A stretch of 50,681 nucleotides of DNA, taken from assembly GCA_050485385.1 (NCBI GenBank), contig JBJHBG010000019.1, positions 1-50,681 on the forward strand, written 5' to 3'. The position numbers and the translations under genes were made by a program. This stretch comes from RECO01 sp050485385. Its GTDB lineage: Bacteria > Pseudomonadota > Alphaproteobacteria > Geminicoccales > Geminicoccaceae. How positions within the stretch are numbered: position 1 is the stretch's first letter; each line of letters opens with the position of its first letter. Of the stretch, positions 40,782 through 48,494 are shown piece by piece. A model generated the notes under the pieces. It was not told the DNA's origin. It made no database searches and was given only the letters and a program-made list of their open reading frames with translations.

Positions 40782-42037
40782 CGGGGCTGGTGATCGGCGC
40801 CGTCGCCGACGACTTCACCGGGGCCACCGACCTCGCCGGCATGTTCGCCCGCGCCGGCATGCGTACCGCCCAGGCCATCGGCACGGTCGGCCTCGACCAC
40901 GTCGACACGGACGCACTCGATGCCGTCGTGGTGGCGCTCAAGACCCGCTCCATCGATCCCGCCGAGGCCGTCCGGCAGAGCGTTGCCGCGGCCGACGCGC
41001 TGCGTTCAAAGGGTGTTGCACAGCTCTACTTCAAGTACTGCTCGACCTTCGATTCCACCGCGAAAGGCAATATCGGCCCGGTCGCCGACGCGCTCGCCGA
41101 TCTGGTCGGCGCCGAGGCCGTGCCCTTCTGCCCCGCCTTTCCGGAGAACGGCCGCAGCGTGCATCGCGGCCACCTCTTCGTCGGCGACGCGCTTTTGAAC
41201 GAGAGCGGGATGGAGAACCATCCGCTGACGCCGATGACCGACGCCAACCTCGTGCGCTGGCTGCAGCAGCAGACCGCGGCCAAGGTCGGGCTGCTACGCG
41301 CCGGCGCGCTGCGCCAGGGTGCCGACGCGGCGAAGCGTGCGGTCGCCTCGGCCGGGGCACGCTATCTCATTACCGACGCCGTCACGTTCGAGGACATCGT
41401 CGTCACCGCCGAGGTCTTTCGCGACGCTCCGCTCGTCACCGGCGGCTCGGCCCTGGGCCTCGCGCTCGGCCAGCTCTGGCAGGCGGGACGGCCGCCGGTG
41501 GATGCGACCGAGCTGTCGCCGCAAACCGGGCGTGCCGCCATCCTCGCCGGCAGTTGCTCGACGCGGACGCTGGCGCAGATCGAGGCCTTCGCCGGCCCCC
41601 GCTTCCGCGTCGAGGCCGCAGCCGCCGTCGAGGACGGGGCGGGCGTGCTGGCGCAGGCACTGGCCTGGAGCGACGCTCAGGGCGATGGCCCCTTCCTGGT
41701 CCACGCCTCGGCCGAACCCGCCGAGGTCAAGGCCGCGCAGGCGAGGTTCGGCGTGGAGCGGACCGGCGCGGCCGTGGAAGCCCTGATGGCGGCGTTGGGC
41801 AAGGCGCTGGTGGCACGCGGCGTGAGCCGGTTGATCGTCGCCGGCGGCGAGACCTCGGGCGCCGTCACCCAGGCGCTGGACGTGCCGGCCCTGCGCATCG
41901 GCGTGGAGATCGCACCCGGCGTGCCCTGGACCCAGGTGCTGGGCGGGCCGGCCGACGGCCTCTGCCTCGCGCTCAAGTCCGGCAACTTCGGCGGCGTCGA
42001 CATGTTCGACAGCGCTTGGAGGCTGCTGGAGCGCTAG
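40778..42037 (+). CDS. otnK: 3-oxo-tetronate 4-kinase (OtnK, DUF1537 family)
   Basis: Phosphorylates the oxo-acid from the dehydrogenase step, feeding a decarboxylating aldolase (OtnC) toward dihydroxyacetone phosphate. The 419 residues match the family. The N-terminal domain has IGAVADDFTGATDLAGMFAR near residue 6, and LYFKYCSTFDSTAKGNIGPV near 83. PAFPENGRSVHRGHLFVGDA near 117 is a DUF1537 hallmark. The C-terminal nucleotide domain has LIVAGGETSGAVTQAL near 349 and SGNFGGVDMF at the end. DUF1537 was assigned as this kinase family by work on acid-sugar pathways. The aldolase and isomerase are not in the window. Confidence 0.93.
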   Translation: MTGLVIGAVADDFTGATDLAGMFARAGMRTAQAIGTVGLDHVDTDALDAVVVALKTRSIDPAEAVRQSVAAADALRSKGVAQLYFKYCSTFDSTAKGNIGPVADALADLVGAEAVPFCPAFPENGRSVHRGHLFVGDALLNESGMENHPLTPMTDANLVRWLQQQTAAKVGLLRAGALRQGADAAKRAVASAGARYLITDAVTFEDIVVTAEVFRDAPLVTGGSALGLALGQLWQAGRPPVDATELSPQTGRAAILAGSCSTRTLAQIEAFAGPRFRVEAAAAVEDGAGVLAQALAWSDAQGDGPFLVHASAEPAEVKAAQARFGVERTGAAVEALMAALGKALVARGVSRLIVAGGETSGAVTQALDVPALRIGVEIAPGVPWTQVLGGPADGLCLALKSGNFGGVDMFDSAWRLLER

Positions 42038-42080
42038 ACGGATCGGGGGGGCGGGGCCAAAAGCCCCCGTCTCTCCTTTA
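42037..42080 (+). terminator. Probable intrinsic terminator between convergent otnK and SDR genes
   Basis: Just after the otnK stop the sequence GACGG (ATC bulge) GGG pairs with CCCCCGTC at 42064-42071 across a G-rich loop, and is followed by TCTCCTTTATATAT. The T-rich tail is strongest for the plus strand. The stem contains a bulge, so the strength is moderate. Confidence 0.5.
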
Positions 42081-42092
42081 TATATCAATATT

Positions 42093-42866
42093 TTAGTCGT
42101 CGACTTTGACCGTATAGTTCAGCGTCATCCGGCCGCCGTCGACGGTGATCACCTCGCCGGTCACGTAGGAGGCGTCGTCGCTCGCGAGGAACAGCGCCAC
42201 CTTCGCGACCTCGTCGGGGTCGCCGCAGCGGCCCATCGGCGTGCGCGAGAGGACGGTGCGGCGGGCGGCGTCGTCGCCCATCACCACCTTCAGCATCTCG
42301 GTCAGGATCGAGCCTGGGGCGATGGCGTTGACGCGCACGCCCTTGTCGGCGAGGGCGAGCGCCATGACGCGGGTCAACTGGTTCAGGCCGCCCTTGGAGA
42401 CGTTGTAGGGCGCCTGATTGGGGATGGTCAGCGTGCCGTTGACCGAGCTCATGTTGACGATCGAGCCGCTCTTGCGCGCGACCATCGCCCGTGCCGCCGC
42501 CTGGCCGACGAGGAAGGCGCCCTTCAGGTTGACCCGAAGGACGGCGTCGAAATCGGCTTCGGCAAGGTCGAGGAAGTCGGCGCTCTTGATGATGGCCGCG
42601 TTGTTGACCAGCACGTCGAGGCGGCCGGCCCACTCCAGCGTGGCGTCGACCAGCGTCTGGGCGGCGAGCGCATCGCCGACGTCGCAGGCGACGAACTTGG
42701 CCGAACCGCCGGTCTCGACGATGGCGGCGGCGGCGGCCTCGCCGGCCTCGGTGTCGACGTCGGCGATCACCACGTGCGCGCCCTCGCGGGCGAAGCGCTG
42801 CGCGCAGGCGAGCCCGATGCCCCGCGCCGCGCCGGTGACGATCGCTGCCCTACCCTCCAGCCGCAT
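42093..42866 (-). CDS. Short-chain dehydrogenase/reductase
   Basis: A classical SDR of 257 residues. The cofactor motif is AAIVTGAARGIGLACAQRFA near residue 8, with ADVDTEAG favouring NAD (acidic Asp after the second strand). The NNAA block and the catalytic Ser-Tyr-Lys (VNMSSVNG, APYNVSKGG near 150-160) are complete. The end DGGRMTLNYTVKVDD is the usual SDR C-terminus with an extension. It is convergent with otnK. The substrate is unknown; its location next to acid-sugar genes hints at a polyol or hydroxyacid. Confidence 0.92.
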   Translation of the reverse strand: MRLEGRAAIVTGAARGIGLACAQRFAREGAHVVIADVDTEAGEAAAAAIVETGGSAKFVACDVGDALAAQTLVDATLEWAGRLDVLVNNAAIIKSADFLDLAEADFDAVLRVNLKGAFLVGQAAARAMVARKSGSIVNMSSVNGTLTIPNQAPYNVSKGGLNQLTRVMALALADKGVRVNAIAPGSILTEMLKVVMGDDAARRTVLSRTPMGRCGDPDEVAKVALFLASDDASYVTGEVITVDGGRMTLNYTVKVDD

Positions 42867-42982
42867 TCGTTCGCTCCGTTCGTCGACATCGTCGGCGAGA
42901 GCTTAGAGCAGGGGCGGCAGGGCTGGAACCCGGTCGCGCTCATGTTCCTTCAACCCCTTCTAACGGAACGAGAAAATGGCGA
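42867..42982. other. Short gap, no gene seen
   Basis: This 116-base stretch lies between the SDR start (minus strand) and the stop of the next minus-strand gene. GTTCC near 42946 and GGAAC near 42966 form a weak inverted repeat that could end the upstream transcript, but the stem is only five pairs and no T tract follows. Confidence 0.3.
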
Positions 42983-43492
42983 TCAGGGTTCGTTCGGCAC
43001 TGCCGGGACCGTCTCGGCGTGGCGGCGGTAGCGGTAGAGTTCGAGCATGCGGTAGGCGTTGAAGAGGTCGCCTTGGGCGGTGGCGCGGTAGCGGTTGACG
43101 GCGGTGAAGCCGGCCTGGACGCGCTTTTGGTTGGCGAGCAGGCCGCCGGGGGTGGCCGCCGCGCCGGCGCCGGCGAAGGCGGCGTCGAAGGCCTGGCTTT
43201 CGAGGTGGTCGGCCTTTTCCAGGCGGTGGAAGGCCGCCGCCATGCGGTGGACCAGGGCGGCCTCGAAGTCGTCTTCGGGGGCGAAGGTGTCGACCAGCAA
43301 CGCGGCGCGGCGGGCGCGGTCGGCGACGTCCGCCTCGTCGCGCGGCGACTGGGCGCGCAGCCCGTGGGTCAGGGCGTTCATGGCCGAGCGCCGCTTGCCC
43401 TCGACGGTGCGGGGGCCGGTGGAGGCTTGCGCATTGGCGCGGTTGCGGGTGCGGATGGACAGTTCCTTCGCGGTCGGCCGACGCGGCGCCAT
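42983..43492 (-). CDS. Small basic protein of an uncharacterised family (STGPRT...NALTHGL motif)
   Basis: A 169-residue protein of unknown function. It opens with a basic segment, RTRNRANAQASTGPRTVEGK, followed by RRSAMNALTHGLRAQSP. This N/A/STGPxT-EGK-xx-NALxHGL pattern recurs in many uncharacterised proteins of high-GC bacteria, often in several copies per genome. The rest is helical (DEADVADRARRAALLVDTFA, HRLEKADHLESQAFDAAF) and ends near LFNAYRMLELYRYRRHAE. The ATG at 43492 is preceded by AGGAGAA, a strong ribosome site, and about 45 bases further upstream is an AT-rich TATCCTATAC stretch that may be its -10. The N-terminus looks nucleic-acid-binding, which is inference. Confidence 0.85.
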   Translation of the reverse strand: MAPRRPTAKELSIRTRNRANAQASTGPRTVEGKRRSAMNALTHGLRAQSPRDEADVADRARRAALLVDTFAPEDDFEAALVHRMAAAFHRLEKADHLESQAFDAAFAGAGAAATPGGLLANQKRVQAGFTAVNRYRATAQGDLFNAYRMLELYRYRRHAETVPAVPNEP

Positions 43493-43865
43493 GACGTTCT
43501 CCTGCTGCGACGCCCGCAGCCTACGTCGTATAGGATAAATTGCCTAGCTCGACGTCGGTCGGATGCCGACCAGGGTCGGGCGCTGCGCCCGTTCGGGGAT
43601 GACGCCAGTGGACGGACCTCGGACATGAGCCCTCGTCTGCCTATACCCGTAAGGTGCGGATAGCCGACGCGGCACCGACGACGGCTTCGTCTCGAGGCTG
43701 CACCTACCCGACATGTCATCGCTTGCTACCGAACAGGCCGGTATCGCGCCCGCACTTGTGGTGCGTCTCGCCATGAGCGGCCATGGCAAGGTCCTGGCCT
43801 ATTGGGCTGACGGCGTCGGTTATCGGTGCACTGACCGGCATTCGAAGTCCAACTTGGCGTCGCTC
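43493..43865. other. No gene recognised; two small hairpins and an AT-rich start region
   Basis: This 370-base stretch upstream of the 169-residue gene has no convincing coding frame on either strand. It includes an AT-rich TATAGGATAAATTG at 43530-43543 and two tight hairpins, GGTCGG-ATG-CCGACC at 43557-43571 and GGGCG-CTG-CGCCC at 43578-43590. Neither is followed by a T tract, so they are not obvious terminators. A plus-strand frame beginning at 43713 looks accidental, as it continues through the antisense of the GMC remnant. Confidence 0.5.
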
Positions 43866-44399
43866 TGGTCGCGGGCTCGGCCGCGAGCGAGACGCGGTTC
43901 CCTGGCTCCGGGAGGTCCTCGTTCATCACGAGCACGGCCATCGACCGGCCGAACCCGGCCCGCACGCGCGCCGCGGCCATCCCCAGCCGGCCGAGCGCGT
44001 GCGGCGGCATCGGCCGCGCGGGCTTGGGCGGGGAGGCCGGATCGCCGGCCAGCCCGGCGACGCCGAGCGCCCGGTCGGCCCGGTCGTGCCACGGCCCGAA
44101 CGCGGCGTCGTCGAACGGCCAGTCGTCGCCCACGCCATCCGGCGCGCGGGGGCGGAGATCCGACGGGTGCAGCCGCGGGAAGTGCGCCGCCCAGGCGACG
44201 GTCGAGCCGCCGACCGCGTTCCACATCGGCGGCTCGAAATCGGAGCCCGCACTGTCGATCGGATGGTCGGTGGTCGCCGGGTTGCCCCCCGCTCGCAGGC
44301 GGACGTTCGGCGCGGGCGCCCAGCGGCCCAGCACGGCCCGCGCTCCAGGCAGAGGATGGCAAGGTTGGGCAGCGCCCCTCCCAGGTCACCGGCATCCAC
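43866..44399 (-). pseudogene. Remnant of a GMC-family oxidoreductase with large internal deletion
   Basis: GMC (glucose-methanol-choline) oxidoreductases are FAD enzymes of about 530 residues that oxidise alcohols and sugars. Here only pieces survive. One minus frame has GGALPNLAILCLERGPC, the FAD-binding end of the first strand; another frame then has GSDFEPPMWNAVGGSTVAWA and AHFPRLHPSDL with DGVGDDWPFDD, a typical FAD-loop/substrate segment. This is followed almost directly by MAVLVMNEDLPEPGNRVSLA, which in full-length proteins lies roughly 200 residues later. So there is at least one frameshift and one deletion, and the C-terminal catalytic His region is absent. It is downstream of the SDR gene in the same direction and may once have been its pathway partner. 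Confidence 0.7.
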
Positions 44400-44451
44400 C
44401 CGGCATAGTGGACGCCCTGCGCCCGCCAGGAAACGGCGATGCGCGGCGGGC

Positions 44452-45213
44452 TCAGACGATGGTGAAGCCGCCGTCGACCAGCAGCGTATGGCCGGTGACC
44501 ATCGCCGCCGCCGGGCTTGCCAGGTAGACGACCGCCGCCGCCACCTCCTCCGGTTCGGCCGGGCGGCCGAGCGGCACCCGCTCCAGGTTCTTGCGGAACT
44601 GCGGGTTCTGCATCGACTTGGTCAGCATGTCGGAGCGGGTGAAGGTGGGCGATACCCCGTTGACGGTGATGCCGTGCTCCGCCCACTCCGCCGCCCAGGT
44701 GCGGGTCAGCTGGTTCAAGGCCCCCTTGCTGCCGGCATAGACCGCGCGGAGCGGTGCGCCGACGTGGCCCGACTGCGAGCTGATGTTGATCACCCGCCCC
44801 CGAATGCCGCGCGCGATCATCGCCCGCGCCACCGCGGTTGCGGTGAAGAAGGCGCCCTTGAAGTTGACGTCGGCGATCTGGTCGAAGTCGTCCTCGGTGA
44901 CCTCGACCGACGGCTTCACGATGATGAAGCCGGCGTTGTTGACCAGCACGTCGAGGCGGCCGAAGGCCTCGGTGGCGCTGGCGACGAACGCCTCGATGCT
45001 GGCCAGGTCGGTGACGTCGAGCGGCCAGGCCTCGGCGCGCCGGCCGAGCGCCCGGCAGGCTTCGGCCGTCTCGCGGCTGCCCTCGACGTTGCGCGCCCCG
45101 AGCGCCAGATCGGCGCCGGCCTCGGCGCAGGCCCCGGCGATGATGCGGCCGATGCCCTTGCTGGCCCCGGTCACCATCACGACCTTGCCGGTAAGATCGA
45201 AGCTGATCGACAC
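44452..45213 (-). CDS. Short-chain dehydrogenase/reductase (transporter-linked)
   Basis: A classical SDR of 253 residues. It has GKVVMVTGASKGIGRIIAGA near residue 9, NNAG at about 90, the catalytic Ser in INISSQSG near 142 and Tyr/Lys in RAVYAGSKGALNQ near 155. It ends GHTLLVDGGFTIV. The GTG at 45213 follows GGGAGGA, a strong site. The gene is the fourth in the order tctC-tctB-tctA-SDR, with short gaps, so it probably acts on the imported acid or its product. The Arg after the second strand (ALGARN) suggests NADP use. Confidence 0.93.
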   Translation of the reverse strand: MSISFDLTGKVVMVTGASKGIGRIIAGACAEAGADLALGARNVEGSRETAEACRALGRRAEAWPLDVTDLASIEAFVASATEAFGRLDVLVNNAGFIIVKPSVEVTEDDFDQIADVNFKGAFFTATAVARAMIARGIRGRVINISSQSGHVGAPLRAVYAGSKGALNQLTRTWAAEWAEHGITVNGVSPTFTRSDMLTKSMQNPQFRKNLERVPLGRPAEPEEVAAAVVYLASPAAAMVTGHTLLVDGGFTIV

Positions 45214-45238
45214 GTCTTCCTCCCGTGTGCGGTGTTGC

Positions 45239-46807
45239 TCAGGGCCGCTCGCGTGGCGCCGCGGCTGGCGGCGGTTCGACCGGCGGAACGGCCACCTCGG
45301 TTTCGCTCACCCGCGCGCCGAGATCGCGCCGGCGGCGGCCGGCGGGCAGCAGCGCCAGCAGCAGCAAGAGGGCGGCCAGGGCCAGGAGCGAGGCGGCGAT
45401 CGGCCGCTCGACGAAGATGGCGTAGTTGCCGTTCGACATGATCAAGGACTGGCGCAGCGACAGCTCCAGGATGGGTGCCAACACCAGCCCCAGGGCGACC
45501 GGGGCGATGTCGAAGCCGAACTTGCGCAGGCCGTAGCCGAGCACGCCCGCGATCAGCATGATCCAGACGTCCACCACGCTGCCGTTCACCTGGTAGACCC
45601 CGACGATGCAGAACATGACGATGGTCGGGTAGAGCAAGGGATAGGGGACCCGCAGCAGCGCCACGAACAGCCCGATCAGCGGCAGGTTGAGGATCAACAG
45701 CATCAGGTTGCCGACGTACATCGAGGCGACGAAGCCCCAGAACACCTCGGGGTAGTTGACCATCAGCTGCGGGCCGGCGGCGACGCCGTGGATCATGATG
45801 GCGGCGATCAGCACCGCGGTGACCGGGCCGGTCGGGATGCCCAGCGCCAGCATCGGCACGAAGGCGCCCGAGGTGGCCGCGTTGTTGGCGGCCTCGGGTC
45901 CGGAGACGCCCTCGACCGCGCCCTGGCCGAACTCCTCCGGGCGCCTGGAGAGCTTCCGCTCGAGGGCGTAGGAGGCGAAGCTCGCGATGATGTGGCCGGA
46001 ACCGGGGATCAGCCCGATCAGGAAGCCCAGCACCGTGCCGCGTGCGATCGGCCCGCGCGAGCGGCGCCACTCTTCGCCCGACGGCAACAGCTCGCGCAGG
46101 CGCGGGTTCTGCACCTTGGGCCGCGCCGCCAGCCCGGCGCTGGCCAGGATCTCGCCCAGCCCGAACAGGCCGATCGCCAGCGGCACGATGCTGATGCCGT
46201 CGCCCAGTTCGACCAGGCCGAAGCTGTAGCGGAAGTGCCCGGTCATCGGGTCGATGCCGATCATCCCGACCAGCAGGCCGAGGAGCGCCATCGCCAGCAC
46301 CCGCACCATCGAGCCCGAACTCATGAACGCCAGCACCAACAGGCCGAGCACCAGGAGTGCGGTGTATTCGGGCGGACCGAAGCGCAGCGCGAAGGCGGCG
46401 AGCGGCGGGGCGATCGCGGTCAGCACGACGACGCTCACGGTGCCGGCGACGAACGAGGCGATGGTGGTGAGGAACAGCGCCGGGCCGGCCCGGCCGCGGC
46501 GGGTCATCTCGTAGCCGTCGATGCAGGTCACCACCGAGGCGGCGGCACCGGGGATGCGCATCAGGATCGAGGTGGTCGAGCTGCCGTACATCGAGCCGTA
46601 GTAGATGCCGGCGAGCATGACGATGGCGCGGGTCGCGTCGAGCCCGAAGGTGACCGGGAGGACGAGCGCGATGCCGGCCAGGGGACCGATGCCCGGCAGC
46701 ACGCCGACGGCGGTGCCGACGAAGCAGCCGAGAAAGGCGAACATCAGCACGTCGGGCTGGAGGACGACGCCGAAGCCGAAGACGAGGTTCGCGAGCGTGT
46801 CGGTCAC
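45239..46807 (-). CDS. tctA: TctA large permease of a tripartite tricarboxylate transporter
   Basis: The 12-helix channel subunit of a TTT importer. It has 522 residues. The GTG at 46807 follows TGAGGCGG, seven bases after the tctB stop. Signatures are GVLPGIGPLAGIALVLPVTF near residue 35, YYGSMYGSSTTSILMRIPGA near 68, and a second inverted half with GFLIGLIPGSGHIIASFASY near 256 and SGPEAANNAATSGAFVPMLA near 301. It completes the tctC-tctB-tctA set in the usual order. The C-terminus is Pro/Ala-rich. Together with SDR and a D-2-hydroxyacid dehydrogenase it suggests uptake of a hydroxy- or carboxylic acid. Confidence 0.95.
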   Translation of the reverse strand: MTDTLANLVFGFGVVLQPDVLMFAFLGCFVGTAVGVLPGIGPLAGIALVLPVTFGLDATRAIVMLAGIYYGSMYGSSTTSILMRIPGAAASVVTCIDGYEMTRRGRAGPALFLTTIASFVAGTVSVVVLTAIAPPLAAFALRFGPPEYTALLVLGLLVLAFMSSGSMVRVLAMALLGLLVGMIGIDPMTGHFRYSFGLVELGDGISIVPLAIGLFGLGEILASAGLAARPKVQNPRLRELLPSGEEWRRSRGPIARGTVLGFLIGLIPGSGHIIASFASYALERKLSRRPEEFGQGAVEGVSGPEAANNAATSGAFVPMLALGIPTGPVTAVLIAAIMIHGVAAGPQLMVNYPEVFWGFVASMYVGNLMLLILNLPLIGLFVALLRVPYPLLYPTIVMFCIVGVYQVNGSVVDVWIMLIAGVLGYGLRKFGFDIAPVALGLVLAPILELSLRQSLIMSNGNYAIFVERPIAASLLALAALLLLLALLPAGRRRRDLGARVSETEVAVPPVEPPPAAAPRERP

Positions 46808-46814
46808 GGCCGCC

Positions 46815-47267
46815 TCAGAAGCCGAGCCAGGGCAGCAGCGGCCCGCGCGGCAGGTTGGCGCCGAGCACGCGGGTGAAGAGGTAGAAGCTCGAGAGGGTGA
46901 CGGCGAGCGCGAACCCCATGCCGACGAGCACCCCCTGCCGCTCGACCAGCGCCACCAGCACGAACAGCATCGCGCCGATGGCGATGACGAAGCCGAGCTT
47001 CTGGAAGGCGAGCGTGGTCAGGGCGATGACCAGGAACACCAGGGCCGCCCGCCGGCTCTCCTGCCAGTCGATGTCGAGCAGCCGCGGACTGGTGCGGCCG
47101 AACGCCACGATCAGGACGCCGCACACCAGCAGCAGCAGCGCGAGCAGACCGGGCATGAAGCCCGGCCCCGGAAAGGCGAGGCGACCGAGCGGCAGATCGC
47201 GGCTGGCCGCCAGGACGAAGCCGGCGAGCAGCACCAGCGCGCCGCCGACGAGGTGGTCCGCCCGCAT
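46815..47267 (-). CDS. tctB: TctB small membrane subunit of the TTT transporter
   Basis: The 150-residue four-helix subunit. The ATG at 47267 (MRADHLVGGALVLLAGFVLA) gives a normal length; a longer frame reaches 47408 but only repeats the tctC tail antisense-like sequence. It has GRLAFPGPGFMPGLLALLLL near residue 35 and ends ANLPRGPLLPWLGF, the LP-x-GP ending typical of intact TctB and missing from the tctB at the left end of this window. It lies 28 bases downstream of tctC. Confidence 0.92.
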   Translation of the reverse strand: MRADHLVGGALVLLAGFVLAASRDLPLGRLAFPGPGFMPGLLALLLLVCGVLIVAFGRTSPRLLDIDWQESRRAALVFLVIALTTLAFQKLGFVIAIGAMLFVLVALVERQGVLVGMGFALAVTLSSFYLFTRVLGANLPRGPLLPWLGF

Positions 47268-47295
47268 CGGCGGCGGCCGGACGGCGCCTCGCAGC

Positions 47296-48273
47296 TCAGT
47301 ACTCGACGATGCCGATGGCCCGCACCGTCTCGCCGATCGCCACGGCGTCCTCGTCCCAGAACGCCTGGAACTCGGGCGCGTCGAGATAGGCCACGCCGAG
47401 ACCGGCATTGCGCATCATCTGCCGGTAGCTGTCGCCCTCGGCGACCTCGCGGGCCGCCTCGCGCAGCACCTCGAGCACGTCGTCGGGCGTCCCGGCCGGA
47501 GCGAAGAGCCCGGCCCACATGTAGTATTCGATGTCGTAGCCCAGCTCCATCACCGTCGGCACGTCGGGCAGGGCCTCGACCCGCTCGGCGCTGAACACGG
47601 CCAGCGGCCGCACCGACCCGGACTGGATGTGCGGCGTCGCCACCCCGATGCCGGACACCAGCGCCTGCGCGTTGTTGCCGAGCACCGCCGTCATGGCCGG
47701 CCCGCCGCCGGTGGTCGGCAGATGGCGCATCTCGACGTCGGCGGCCTGGAGCAGCATCTCCATCGGCAGGTGCAGGGCGCCGTACGGACCGGACGACGAG
47801 AACAGGAACCGGTTCGGGTTGGCGCGCGCGTCCTCGACCATCTCGTCGAGCGTCTGCCAGGGCGTCTCGGCGCTGACGATCAGCACCGGCGGGTCGGCGT
47901 TCAGCCGGGCGATGCCCACCAGGTCCTCGCGCACATAGTTCGGCTCGCGGTCGAACAGCCGGTCGACCTCGGGAAAGATCGAAATCGAGACGATGTGCGC
48001 CAAAAGGGTGTAGCCGTCGGCCGGGGCATTCGCCGCCACCTGGGCACCGACCGCGCCGGCGGCGCCGCCGCGGTTCTCCATCACCACCGGCTGGCCGAGC
48101 ACCTCGGCGAACTCGGCGGCGAACGGCCGGGCGACGACGTCGATCAGCCCGCCCGGCGGGAAGGGGTTGATCAGCGTGATCGGGCGGTCCGGGTAATCGG
48201 CGAACGCGGTCGATCCGGCGCCGAGCGTGCCGGCGACCAAGGCTGCCAACATGACGTTGCGTGAGCCGAGCAT
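47296..48273 (-). CDS. tctC: TctC/Bug-family periplasmic solute-binding protein
   Basis: A periplasmic binding protein of 325 residues that feeds the TctAB channel. The signal peptide is NVMLAALVAGTLGAGSTAFA. Ligand-loop motifs are ITLINPFPPGGLIDVVARPF near residue 32 and ADGYTLLAHIVSISIFPEVD near 85, with LFSSSGPYGALHLPMEML in the middle. It is divergent from the D-2-hydroxyacid dehydrogenase gene across a 221-base region. Its sequence differs clearly from the tctC at 682-1653, so the two are not a recent duplication. Confidence 0.93.
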   Translation of the reverse strand: MLGSRNVMLAALVAGTLGAGSTAFADYPDRPITLINPFPPGGLIDVVARPFAAEFAEVLGQPVVMENRGGAAGAVGAQVAANAPADGYTLLAHIVSISIFPEVDRLFDREPNYVREDLVGIARLNADPPVLIVSAETPWQTLDEMVEDARANPNRFLFSSSGPYGALHLPMEMLLQAADVEMRHLPTTGGGPAMTAVLGNNAQALVSGIGVATPHIQSGSVRPLAVFSAERVEALPDVPTVMELGYDIEYYMWAGLFAPAGTPDDVLEVLREAAREVAEGDSYRQMMRNAGLGVAYLDAPEFQAFWDEDAVAIGETVRAIGIVEY

Positions 48274-48494
48274 GGTCGTCTCCCTGTATCGTGCGCCGCC
48301 GGCCGCTGCCGACCCGTCTGGTTCACAACTGGTTCTTCATGCCACGGCATCGCCAGTGTCGGGCGCGTTTTGGTTGGACAGAATCCTTATTGAGCGCCTA
48401 GTCTGGTGTCAATCGCCGATGTTCCCGGCGCTGCCGCTGCGGCGACCGTCTGGTTCATCAATGGTGCAGCAGGCACGCGGAGAATCCGACCCGC
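48274..48494. promoter_or_regulatory. Divergent control region between tctC and the hydroxyacid dehydrogenase
   Basis: The 221-base gap separates two divergent genes whose regulator is probably the nearby GntR gene. A 12-base direct repeat CCGTCTGGTTCA occurs at 48314-48325 and again at 48446-48457, near the two ends, with related pieces CTGGTTCTTCA (48329) and TCTGGTGTCA (48402). These are candidate operator half-sites. A weak promoter-like TTGGAC near 48374 precedes TAGTCT. The stretch is AT-richer than surrounding coding DNA. Confidence 0.45.

Noticed and set aside
42900..42982. A factor-independent terminator after the 42,983-43,492 gene
   Set aside because: The GTTCC/GGAAC stem is five pairs with a long loop and no T tract.
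43557..43590. CRISPR-like or REP-like repeats
   Set aside because: Only two unrelated small hairpins, no repeated unit with spacers.
43713..45441. Plus-strand frames across the GMC remnant and SDR
   Set aside because: No ribosome site or motif; they extend over clear minus-strand genes.
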